DNA of 7,393 bases, from NCBI GenBank assembly GCA_900547285.1, contig URGF01000089.1:1-7393 (forward strand). Reading direction: 5' to 3'. The first letter of the stretch is position 1, and the number at the start of each line of letters is the position of its first letter. The position numbers were made by a program, and so were the translations under genes. Under the pieces are notes generated by a model. It saw nothing but the letters and a program-made list of their open reading frames with translations, ran no database searches and was not told where the DNA came from. Source of the stretch: an uncultured Collinsella sp. (GTDB lineage Bacteria; Actinomycetota; Coriobacteriia; Coriobacteriales; Coriobacteriaceae). Shown piece by piece: positions 1 through 5,486 of the stretch.

Positions 1-172
1 GCGATCCTTCGACCAGTCCCTGCTCCGTCAGCGTGCGCAGGATGCGCTCAAGATATTTCTGCGACAGTTCCTGCCGCTCGGCAATCTGCCGCACAGGGAC
101 GAAGCCGCCGCGATGCTCCGCCAGATCCAGCAGAATCAGAACGGCATAGCGGCCCATGGATGAAATCAGCAT
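1..172 (-). CDS. Rrf2-family transcriptional regulator (partial, C-terminus off the window)
   Basis: Rrf2-family regulators (IscR, CymR, NsrR) are small winged-helix DNA-binding proteins that often sense Fe-S clusters or cysteine supply. About 57 residues are visible, starting MLISSMGRYAVLILLDLAEH and followed by the helix-turn-helix stretch RQIAERQELSQKYLERILRTL and then GLVEGS. This matches the family N-terminus, including the conserved (S/T)xxxRYAVxxLLDLA opening and the Q-x-x-LExIL recognition helix. The C-terminal cysteines that would tell IscR-like from CymR-like members lie outside the window. The start ATG (170-172) overlaps the final codon and stop of the preceding reading frame (ATGCTGA arrangement), which suggests translational coupling to the MnmA-like gene. 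That fits a sulfur/Fe-S theme, since MnmA receives sulfur from a cysteine desulfurase. Family assignment is firm; the specific regulator is not assigned. Confidence 0.85.
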   Translation of the reverse strand, partial: MLISSMGRYAVLILLDLAEHRGGFVPVRQIAERQELSQKYLERILRTLTEQGLVEGS

Positions 173-1701
173 GCGGCATCCTCCCTTGCAATGATGCCGC
201 CGCCAAGAACCGTATCGCCGTCATAGAGCACGGCCGACTGGCCGGGGGTGATGGCGCGCAGCGGCTCGTCGAAGACGAGGCGGACGCCGGTCTGCCCGGC
301 GGGGTAGACGGTACAGAGGCGCTCGGGCTGGCGATAGCGCGTCTTGGCGCTGCAGCGGTACGGGAAGGCCGGGGCCTCGCCGGAGATCCAGTGCATGTTC
401 GCCACGAAGCATTCGTTCGTGTAGAGGGCCGAGTCCGGGCCGACGACGACGGCGTTCTGCTCCGGCAGGATCCTGACAACATAGATCTTCCCGTCCGAGG
501 GCATGCGCAGGCCGCGGCGCTGGCCGACGGTATAGTGGATGATGCCGCGGTGCGTGCCGACGACATTGCCGCTCAGGTCCAGAAACGGGCCGGGCTGGGG
601 TTCCTTGCCGGTGCGCGCGGCGATGATCTTCGCGTAGTCGCCGTCGGGGACGAAGCAGATGTCCTGGCTGTCCTTTTTGCGGGCGGTGACAAGGCCCTCC
701 TCCTCGCCTTCGGTGGCCGAGGTCTCGACGGCAACGGTGTAATCCTTAAAGCCCGGCAGCACCGCGGCAAGCTCGCGCGTGGTTTCGGTGACGCCGTAGC
801 CGTCCTGCACGCCGGCCTGTGCCGAGCCAATGGACCCCGCGGTCATGACGATGCAGGGGATGGCAAAGATCACCGTACCCACGATGATGCGGCGGCGCAC
901 CTTGTGTGACAGCTCATCGACCTCGGCATTTTCCTCGGCGGTCACAATGCCGTCGCCGTTGAGGTCGCGCTTGAGCGGCACGCGCAAAAGAAGTAGTACG
1001 GCTTCGGCCGCCAGCGCGATAAAGACGACGTTGATGCCAAACTCGTAGAGGGCCGAGAGAAACAGCGACCCGCTCGCGATGGCAATGCCATAACCCGCCG
1101 CGCACAGGGGCGGCATGAGCGCGGTCGCCACGGCCACGCCGGCGATGAGCGTGGCGGGTTCCTGGTCGCGCGAGTTGCCCAGTCCGCCCGCAAAGCCGCC
1201 CGCGAGCGCGACGGCAAGGTCCCACACAGTCGGTGTCGAGTTGTCGATGATGGCGGCCGTGGTGGTGCCAAGGGGCGAGAGCTTAAAGTACAGCGTGGAC
1301 GTGATTAGACAAAAGACCATCTGCAGCGCGAGGCCGGCAATTGCCTCGACGGCAATCTCGCGGTCGAGCGTGGCGATGCCGTATGCCATGGCAAGGACCG
1401 AGCCCATGAGCGGACAGATGAGCATGGCGCCCACGATGGCAATGTCCGAGTCGATATCGAGGCCGATGCTCGCGATCAACATGGCAATGATCAGGATGCA
1501 TAAGTGTGAGCCAGTCAGGCGCGCCCCGTTTACAAAGCGCTTGCGAATCACGTGATAGGGCGCGCGTCCCTCGCGTATGTTGAACGCCTGCTTAAGGAAA
1601 CGGGTGGCATTCTCCATGGCCTCGCTGTGTGCAGGGCGTATACCGTGACGACGATGATGACGCTCGCGCAGCCGCTTGATCTGTTGTTTGTCGAGTTCCA
1701 T
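166..1701 (-). CDS. Chimeric ORF: DUF389 (TIGR00341-like) membrane protein fused in frame to C-terminal MnmA
   Basis: Residues 1 to ~335 are a DUF389 integral membrane protein of unknown function. A basic N-terminus is followed by about six or seven hydrophobic segments (~66-80, 86-112, 117-139, 160-176, 183-209, 212-240, 271-290), with the family signatures IVGAMLICPLMGSVLAMAYG and GVAVATALMPPLCAAGYG. An EF-hand-like loop (residues 246-257) sits in the soluble stretch before the last membrane segment. From ~336 the sequence becomes the C-terminal half of tRNA 2-thiouridylase MnmA: DSQDICFVPDGDY carries Cys349, the counterpart of E. coli MnmA Cys199, followed by HRGIIHYTVGQRRGL and the C-terminal beta-barrel. 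The MnmA ATP-binding PP-loop (SGGVDSS) and nucleophilic cysteine are absent, so this half cannot be a working thiolase. The start has a GAGGT ribosome site 1705-1710. It may be an assembly join near 697 or a true fusion; both identifications are individually strong. Confidence 0.85.
   Translation of the reverse strand: MELDKQQIKRLRERHHRRHGIRPAHSEAMENATRFLKQAFNIREGRAPYHVIRKRFVNGARLTGSHLCILIIAMLIASIGLDIDSDIAIVGAMLICPLMGSVLAMAYGIATLDREIAVEAIAGLALQMVFCLITSTLYFKLSPLGTTTAAIIDNSTPTVWDLAVALAGGFAGGLGNSRDQEPATLIAGVAVATALMPPLCAAGYGIAIASGSLFLSALYEFGINVVFIALAAEAVLLLLRVPLKRDLNGDGIVTAEENAEVDELSHKVRRRIIVGTVIFAIPCIVMTAGSIGSAQAGVQDGYGVTETTRELAAVLPGFKDYTVAVETSATEGEEEGLVTARKKDSQDICFVPDGDYAKIIAARTGKEPQPGPFLDLSGNVVGTHRGIIHYTVGQRRGLRMPSDGKIYVVRILPEQNAVVVGPDSALYTNECFVANMHWISGEAPAFPYRCSAKTRYRQPERLCTVYPAGQTGVRLVFDEPLRAITPGQSAVLYDGDTVLGGGIIAREDAAC
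690..705 (-). other. Junction between DUF389 and MnmA coding sequence
   Basis: Going down the minus strand, DUF389-type sequence ends in an acidic stretch (…ATEGEEE). Sequence typical of the MnmA interior (GLVTARKKDSQDICF) begins at about residue 336, nucleotide 696. No stop, start or ribosome binding site separates them and the frame is kept. The exact breakpoint cannot be fixed without homologues, because the acidic run could belong to either side. Confidence 0.6.
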
Positions 1702-1853
1702 GCTTACCTCGTTTAGCTTCTGAGCCGCTTCTTGCGTCTGTCGTCTTTACTCTACACCGCGTTAGGCGAGGTGTCAGACAAGGTTTGTTGACCTGGAAGT
1801 CAGGCCAATCGACATGGCTAAAACGCCGTGAGGATCATAAGAGTCAAATAGAC
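1702..1853. other. Intergenic region upstream of the DUF389 frame
   Basis: This holds the leader of the DUF389 frame and no gene I can support. Two short imperfect palindromes are visible: TGACCTGGAAGTCA (1789-1802) and ACACC-N11-GGTGT (1754-1774). Either could be an operator, but neither matches a motif I can name. No convincing -35/-10 pair stands out. Confidence 0.4.
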
Positions 1854-1890
1854 AAAAAAGCGCGGGGCCGGTTTGATTCCGACCCCGCGC
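1854..1890 (-). terminator. Rho-independent terminator of the OPT transporter gene
   Basis: Read on the minus strand, a GC-rich stem (GCGCGGGG paired with CCCCGCGC, arms 1883-1890 and 1860-1867, extended inward by CGG/CCG past one mismatch) closes a 7-base loop. A run of six T (1854-1859) follows at once. It begins 26 bases after the transporter stop codon, the expected place for an intrinsic terminator, and separates the transporter from the DUF389 frame. Confidence 0.9.
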
Positions 1891-1916
1891 TCTGCGCTGG
1901 TGCGTTGTTGTTCAGC

Positions 1917-3620
1917 CTACCCTAGCAGGCTCAGACCAACAGAGACAAACGCCAGGATAACGCCGACGATGGACTCGCCGCCGAGCAGGCCGCTGGCGAC
2001 GACCAGGCCCTGCTCCTGGAAGGCGGCATCCTTGGAGGCCTTCTCCTCGTCCGAAAGACCGGCAGCGGCGTCGCGGCGTGCGGCCCACTTGTCGTAGGCG
2101 AGCTTGACGCAGGAGCCCAAGAAAGCCGTGAGCGACATATAGAACGGTAGGTACACGCCCAGGCCGATCATCATGGCCGGAATGCCGAGCCAGTACATGA
2201 CGATGCCGGCGATAAAGCCGCCTGCGAACCACGGCACGCTCGGGATGCCCGAGACCATGGTGGCGACCACACTTGCCTGTGCGGCCACAAAGCTCTTGTC
2301 GGGGCCGAAAGCATCCGGACCATAGGCGGTGACGAGCGCGACCATGACGGCAGCGGCGACCAGGGCGCCCACGATGCCGCCGATGGCCTGGCCGATCCAC
2401 TGCGCACGCGGGTCGGTGCCCAGCACGGCGCCGGCCTTAAAGTCGTTCATGACGTCGCCCGCAAGGCCGCACGCCACGGCTACGATGCCAGCGATAAAGA
2501 ACAGCTTGACCTGAGCGATCTGAGCGAAGGCAGCCACGATGAGCATAACGATGAGGCCAAAGATTTCCATGGGGTCGATGCCCGTCTGGCCGCAGCTCTG
2601 CGCGCTCATGATAGTGGTGACAAAGGTGAACAGCGTGACGATGACGGCCGGGACGGGGCCAAGGTCGAGCGCGATGGCGACGATCACGGCTATGGCGGCA
2701 GTACCCAGGCCGATGATGCCGGCGTCGAGCTTAAGCGAGCCCGAGATGAGCGACTGCTCGTCGGTGTCGCTGGAGCTGTCGGCGGCGAGGCCGCGGGCGA
2801 TGCCGGCGACCTGCGGCAGGATGTCCTTGAGGACGACGGCGACGCCAAAGCCCATCATGAGGCCCATGCCGAGCGATTTGACGATGCCCTGCGCAGTCAC
2901 AACGTCGAATAGACCCGCAGCGGTGCCGCCCACGATGATGCCAAAGTTACCTAGCAGCGCGCCGGCAAACCAGAAGGCAACCGGGGCGAAGCCAACCAAA
3001 AAGCCGATGGAGAGCAGCATGGGCGAGTTATAGATGGCAAAGGTCACGCCGGGGATATTGAGCGTGCACAGCATGCTCGGCACCACGCCCAGAGCGTCGC
3101 GAAGCACGCTGTAGATGCCTGCGATGGCCATGGAGCCAAAGAGCTGCTTGCCGGTCTTGCCGCCGGCCTCGGTGGCGCGCAGTGTCTGAGCTGCGGCATT
3201 GCCGGTGGGAAACTCCAGCGCGGCGTCCACGATAAAGTGGCGGTGGATGAGCGCCGTTGCCAGCAGGCCCAAGATGGTGCCGGCGAGTGCCACGATAAAC
3301 ATGTCGAGCCAGCTGATCTGGTCGGCATAGCCCAGCATCCAGGCGCCCGGGATGGTAAACGCCAGGCCGCCGGCGACCATGGCGCCCGCGGACATGATGG
3401 TGTGGGTGACGTTGGCCTCGTTGAGGCTGGCGTTGCCCATGAGCTTAAGGAAGAACAGCGAGATGACGGCAGCGAAAATAATCGGCCAGGGGAGTGCACC
3501 CATCTTGAGGGCCGTGTAGGCCGAGCTTGCCGTGATGATCACGCAGCCAAGGACGCCGATGACGACGCCGCGCAGCGTGAGTTGCCCGCGCATCGAGGCG
3601 CGGTTCGAGGGATTGCTCAT
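1917..3620 (-). CDS. OPT-family oligopeptide transporter
   Basis: This is a polytopic membrane transporter of the OPT superfamily (PF03169), whose members carry oligopeptides or metal-chelate peptides by cation-coupled uptake. The 567 residues are almost wholly hydrophobic helices. Family landmarks are YTALKMGALPWPIIFAAVIS near 35-54, the signature EFPTGNAAAQTLRA at 136-149, DVMNDFKAGAVLGTDPRAQW at 389-408, GVYLPFYMSLTAFLG at 488-502, and the closing GLVVASGLLGGESIVGV at 538-554. A charged cytoplasmic linker lies at ~280-297 (SSSDTDEQS) and another at ~509-537. The ATG at 3618-3620 is chosen for its ideal ribosome site, AAAGGAGT ending seven bases upstream. The gene appears to be monocistronic, with its own terminator downstream. 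The family call is strong. The substrate cannot be read from sequence, although this bacterial subgroup (TIGR00733-like) is usually annotated as a peptide transporter. Confidence 0.95.
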   Translation of the reverse strand: MSNPSNRASMRGQLTLRGVVIGVLGCVIITASSAYTALKMGALPWPIIFAAVISLFFLKLMGNASLNEANVTHTIMSAGAMVAGGLAFTIPGAWMLGYADQISWLDMFIVALAGTILGLLATALIHRHFIVDAALEFPTGNAAAQTLRATEAGGKTGKQLFGSMAIAGIYSVLRDALGVVPSMLCTLNIPGVTFAIYNSPMLLSIGFLVGFAPVAFWFAGALLGNFGIIVGGTAAGLFDVVTAQGIVKSLGMGLMMGFGVAVVLKDILPQVAGIARGLAADSSSDTDEQSLISGSLKLDAGIIGLGTAAIAVIVAIALDLGPVPAVIVTLFTFVTTIMSAQSCGQTGIDPMEIFGLIVMLIVAAFAQIAQVKLFFIAGIVAVACGLAGDVMNDFKAGAVLGTDPRAQWIGQAIGGIVGALVAAAVMVALVTAYGPDAFGPDKSFVAAQASVVATMVSGIPSVPWFAGGFIAGIVMYWLGIPAMMIGLGVYLPFYMSLTAFLGSCVKLAYDKWAARRDAAAGLSDEEKASKDAAFQEQGLVVASGLLGGESIVGVILAFVSVGLSLLG

Positions 3621-3626
3621 ATAGAA

Positions 3627-3634
3627 CTCCTTTG
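3627..3634 (-). promoter_or_regulatory. Ribosome binding site of the OPT transporter
   Basis: The minus strand reads GCAAAGGAGT then TCTAT then ATG, a near-consensus Shine-Dalgarno at good spacing. It supports 3620 as the start. Between this and ~3736 lies a GC-rich leader with a weak inverted repeat (TATCCG 3639-3644 / CGGATA 3666-3671). Confidence 0.8.
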
Positions 3635-3730
3635 CGTATATCCGCTTCCCCCGGGAGCGCCGCTACGGATACGGCGCGGGAAGTCGGGTTACCAAGGGCC
3701 GCCGCGTGAGCTCGCGTACGACCGCGCACC

Positions 3731-3736
3731 AGTATA
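3731..3736 (-). promoter_or_regulatory. Possible -10 element for the OPT gene
   Basis: TATACT on the minus strand resembles a -10 box and lies 110 bases upstream of the transporter start. No recognisable -35 hexamer is found 16-18 bases further upstream, so this is tentative. Confidence 0.3.
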
Positions 3737-3754
3737 GCGGCACGGCAGCTCATT

Positions 3755-3815
3755 TGGGACGGGGCTTTTTTAGCTGCCCCGAGCGACGCCGAAGGATGAT
3801 TATTCTGGGACGGGG
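3755..3815. repeat. Direct repeat TGGGACGGGG (two copies)
   Basis: TGGGACGGGG occurs at 3755-3764 and again at 3806-3815, both on the plus strand, 51 bases apart. The first copy lies within an inverted repeat (GGCAGCT 3744-3750 / AGCTGCC 3772-3778). The second abuts the AT-rich hairpin at 3817-3850. The function is unknown; it could be a dispersed intergenic repeat unit. Confidence 0.5.
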
Positions 3816-3816
3816 A

Positions 3817-3850
3817 TTTAAAAATCATTAGGAACGCAATGATTTTTAAA
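3817..3850. repeat. Perfect 13-bp AT-rich inverted repeat next to the IS left end
   Basis: TTTAAAAATCATT (3817-3829) and AATGATTTTTAAA (3838-3850) are exact reverse complements around an 8-base loop. The right arm ends at the base immediately before the IS terminal repeat. It could be a terminator-like hairpin, part of an intergenic repeat, or a feature of the insertion target. Confidence 0.75.
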
Positions 3851-3875
3851 GGCTCTGTTAGACCAGGATTGACAT
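3851..3875 (+). repeat. IS left terminal inverted repeat
   Basis: This 25-bp terminal repeat begins GGCTCTGTTAGACCAGG and ends TTGACAT. It matches the reverse complement of 5363-5387 at every position, and the match stops at 3876. Confidence 0.95.
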
Positions 3876-3909
3876 TCCGCCCCGTCATCTTCTTGCGATT
3901 GCACAATGG

Positions 3910-3945
3910 TCGCCCCTTGTCGAATCTGAATCCGGCAAGGGGCGA
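3910..3945 (-). other. 10-bp stem-loop in the IS left end, downstream of the antitoxin
   Basis: TCGCCCCTTG (3910-3919) pairs perfectly with CAAGGGGCGA (3936-3945) around a 16-base loop. It lies 59 bases after the antitoxin stop. No T-run follows on either strand, so it is not a standard terminator. It may stabilise the transcript end, block read-through from the flank, or bind transposase. Confidence 0.55.
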
Positions 3946-4004
3946 TGCGCCCGAGACCGGACGAGTTGCTCGCCTGGCCCTGCCGTTTCATGCCGACCTG
4001 CCGG

Positions 4005-4202
4005 CTAACTCGCCGTCTCCTCGTCGGGCGCCGGCGTCTTGACCCTCATCTCGAACGGCATCCCGCCCTCCCGGACGAGCGCCCTGAGGAACGCGTTGAC
4101 GGCGGTGGACATGGACAGGCCGAGCTCGTCCAGGATGGCCGTGGCCTCCCTCTTGACCTCCGGGTCGATGCGGATCGTCGTGGCCGGTATGTTCGACGGC
4201 AT
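4005..4202 (-). CDS. RelB/DinJ-family antitoxin, orphan, IS passenger gene
   Basis: This 65-residue protein starts MPSNIPATTIRIDPEVKREA and resembles RelB/DinJ antitoxins (PF04221). A short beta strand (TTIRIDPEVK) is followed by helices AILDELGLSMSTAVNAFLRALV, the ribbon-helix-helix DNA-binding fold, then the typical GGMPFEMR and an acidic C-terminal tail that in family members wraps the toxin. I chose ATG 4200-4202 because AGGAGG lies nine bases upstream; an upstream ATG at 4238 would add 12 residues without a good ribosome site. It starts 46 bases after the transposase stop, same strand, inside the IS repeats. No RelE/YafQ toxin frame follows: only ~150 noncoding bases remain before the IS end. 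It could act as a DNA-binding regulator of the IS or counter a toxin elsewhere; this is inference. Confidence 0.85.
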   Translation of the reverse strand: MPSNIPATTIRIDPEVKREATAILDELGLSMSTAVNAFLRALVREGGMPFEMRVKTPAPDEETAS

Positions 4203-4248
4203 GGCCTCACCCCTCCTCGTGTATCGCGGTGCGACCATTCTACCGCCT

Positions 4249-5304
4249 CTATGCGGCGGGCGCGGCCCAGTAGTCCATGTAGGGCGGCTCCACGTTGAAC
4301 ATGTCGCGGACGCGGCTCCTGCAGACGCCGTGCGCGAGCTGCCGCGCGACCGTGCGCCCGGCGGCGCCGGAATCGGTCGCCATGAAGGTCCGGCACCACC
4401 TGAACCAGGCGAGGTAGGCGTCGAGGTGCTTCGTCGACACGCCCCTGAACGGCTCCATGAAGGCGCCGAGGAGCGAGTGGACGGTGTTGACCCGGTTGAT
4501 GGTCCCCCCGGAGCGGTCCTTGGGGTCGTAGGCCGCGTGCGCGGCGACCTCGAGCTCGGCGAGGACGCCGACGTAGGCGGCCGCCCTGTCGGTCGCGACG
4601 ACCGAGCCGGCCGCGATGCGGCCCCTCAGCGCGTCCATGGCGCGCTCCCTCGAAAGGGCGCCCCGCCCCGTGACCTCGAGGAACGTCTCGTTCGAGTCGT
4701 TCACTCCGGTCATGACGCAGATCCGCTCGCGCGACAGCCCGCGTCTGTGCACCTGCTTGCCGCGGTGCCGGGAGGGGCGCGGCATCGTGAACGACCCCTT
4801 CGCGTGGTTGCCCTTGAACGACTCGGGGAAATAGGTCTCGTCGAGCTCGCAGCCGCAGCCCCGCTCGACCCTGAACGAGGGGGAGTAGGCCGAGAGGCAC
4901 TCGATCAGCCTGTGGCGCATGGTGTAGGCGGTCTTGAGGCAGACGCGGCAGCGCCTCGCGCATTCGCGCAGGGGCAGCATGAGCACGAAGCACTCGGCGT
5001 AGGCCATCCAGGTCTCCTTCGGGAGCTTGCTCGTCCCCAGGATGCGCTCGCTGCCCATGCCGAAGGTCCTGCCGCAGCCCCGGCAGAGGTAGCGCTGCTC
5101 GCCGTTCTTCGATTTGCCCTTCTTCACGACCGCGGCGGACCCGCAGCGCGGGCAGCGCTCGATTTCGTAGGCGGAGCCGGCCGCGTCGTCGAACGCCGCC
5201 GCGCGGATCACGTCCCTGACGGACTCGATAGCGCGGCGGCGCTCGGTCTTGCTGAGGTTCGCCATGCCCTTCTTGAAGTTGAGGACCAGGTCTTCGGCGT
5301 TCAT
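4249..5304 (-). CDS. IS1595-family (ISXO2-like) transposase
   Basis: This 351-residue transposase excises and inserts the surrounding element. An N-terminal zinc ribbon is visible as CPRCGS (Cys51, Cys54) and CRGCGRTF (Cys74, Cys77). A helix-turn-helix-like region follows at ~94-137, then the DDE-type domain (PF12762): ELDETYF with Asp155, ATDRAAAY with Asp239, and NRVNTVHSLL…FRGVSTKHLDAYLAWFRW near 270-302. The third catalytic position appears to be Asn273, as in family groups with a D-D-N triad. The lysine normally seven residues later is a glycine (Gly280). ATG 5302-5304 is preferred because GGGGGC precedes it by a few bases; the ATG at 5358 lies in the terminal repeat region without a ribosome site. 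The C-terminus (MFNVEPPYMDYWAAPAA) looks complete, so the protein may be active. Confidence 0.93.
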   Translation of the reverse strand: MNAEDLVLNFKKGMANLSKTERRRAIESVRDVIRAAAFDDAAGSAYEIERCPRCGSAAVVKKGKSKNGEQRYLCRGCGRTFGMGSERILGTSKLPKETWMAYAECFVLMLPLRECARRCRVCLKTAYTMRHRLIECLSAYSPSFRVERGCGCELDETYFPESFKGNHAKGSFTMPRPSRHRGKQVHRRGLSRERICVMTGVNDSNETFLEVTGRGALSRERAMDALRGRIAAGSVVATDRAAAYVGVLAELEVAAHAAYDPKDRSGGTINRVNTVHSLLGAFMEPFRGVSTKHLDAYLAWFRWCRTFMATDSGAAGRTVARQLAHGVCRSRVRDMFNVEPPYMDYWAAPAA

Positions 5305-5324
5305 GCTGCCCCCATCATCGCGGT

Positions 5325-5450
5325 CTATGGGGTCAACGATATGGCACCGTGGGGACACATGTATGTCAATCCTGGTCTAACAGAGCCAAAGAGAATGGCA
5401 AAGCAAGAACGTCGATGGACGAGAAAAGTGTCCGCAAGTCTCATGGTCAT
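5325..5450 (-). pseudogene. Truncated gene start downstream of the pilin, cut by the IS (possible pilus sortase)
   Basis: An ATG at 5448-5450, preceded by AGGTGGG at proper spacing, opens 36 bases after the pilin stop on the same strand. It encodes MTMRLADTFLVHRRSCFAIL plus one Phe before entering the IS terminal repeat at 5387; the frame then runs 20 codons of IS sequence to TAG at 5325-5327. The native part has a basic patch (HRR) followed by the beginning of a hydrophobic stretch, as in a membrane-anchored N-terminus. In SpaA-type pilus operons a class C sortase commonly follows the backbone pilin, so I infer an interrupted sortase. 21 residues cannot prove it. Its ribosome site falls in a hairpin arm (CATCCC 5453-5458 / GGGATG 5469-5474), which might lower its expression relative to the pilin. 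Confidence 0.5.
5363..5387 (-). repeat. IS right terminal inverted repeat
   Basis: This is the exact reverse complement of 3851-3875. It marks the transposase-proximal end of the element; the bases just outside (AAAGAGAATGG) belong to the interrupted gene start. Confidence 0.95.
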
Positions 5451-5486
5451 CGCATCCCACCTGCCAAAGGGATGGGTGAGCGAGCG

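Larger units (their letters stand above)
3851..5387 (-). mobile_element. IS1595-family insertion sequence with an antitoxin passenger gene (complete, 1537 bp)
   Basis: Both ends carry perfect 25-bp inverted repeats starting GGCTCTGTTAGACC (3851-3875 and, reversed, 5363-5387). Inside are an IS1595-family transposase and, downstream on the same strand, a RelB/DinJ-type antitoxin, then ~150 noncoding bases to the left end. Members of this family normally make 8-bp target duplications. Here the flanks are TTTTTAAA on the left and AAAGAGAA on the right, sharing only a trivial AAA, so no duplication is seen. The right flank lies inside a gene start following the pilin; the left flank is an unrelated intergenic repeat. 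That suggests recombination through the IS, an IS-associated deletion, or an assembly join across a multicopy IS. Confidence 0.92.

Noticed and set aside
160..909. Long plus-strand open frame opposite the MnmA-like/DUF389 region
   Set aside because: Low-complexity Ala/Gly/Arg/Asp-rich translation with no recognisable domain, fully opposite a frame with strong family matches; a high-GC antisense shadow.
3731..3760. Full sigma-70 promoter for the OPT gene
   Set aside because: A TATACT box is present, but no acceptable -35 hexamer lies at 16-18 bases, so only a tentative -10 is listed.
3851..4004. A toxin gene downstream of the RelB/DinJ-type antitoxin
   Set aside because: I found no RelE/YafQ-like frame in the ~150 bases left before the IS end on the coding strand.
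4046..4993. Arg-rich minus-strand frame overlapping the transposase
   Set aside because: Shifted-frame shadow; its translation is Arg/Ala/Pro-rich without motifs, while the overlapping frame has the complete transposase.
3848..5390. AAA on both sides of the IS as a target-site duplication
   Set aside because: Three A residues in AT-rich flanks are expected by chance, and the family normally duplicates eight bases.
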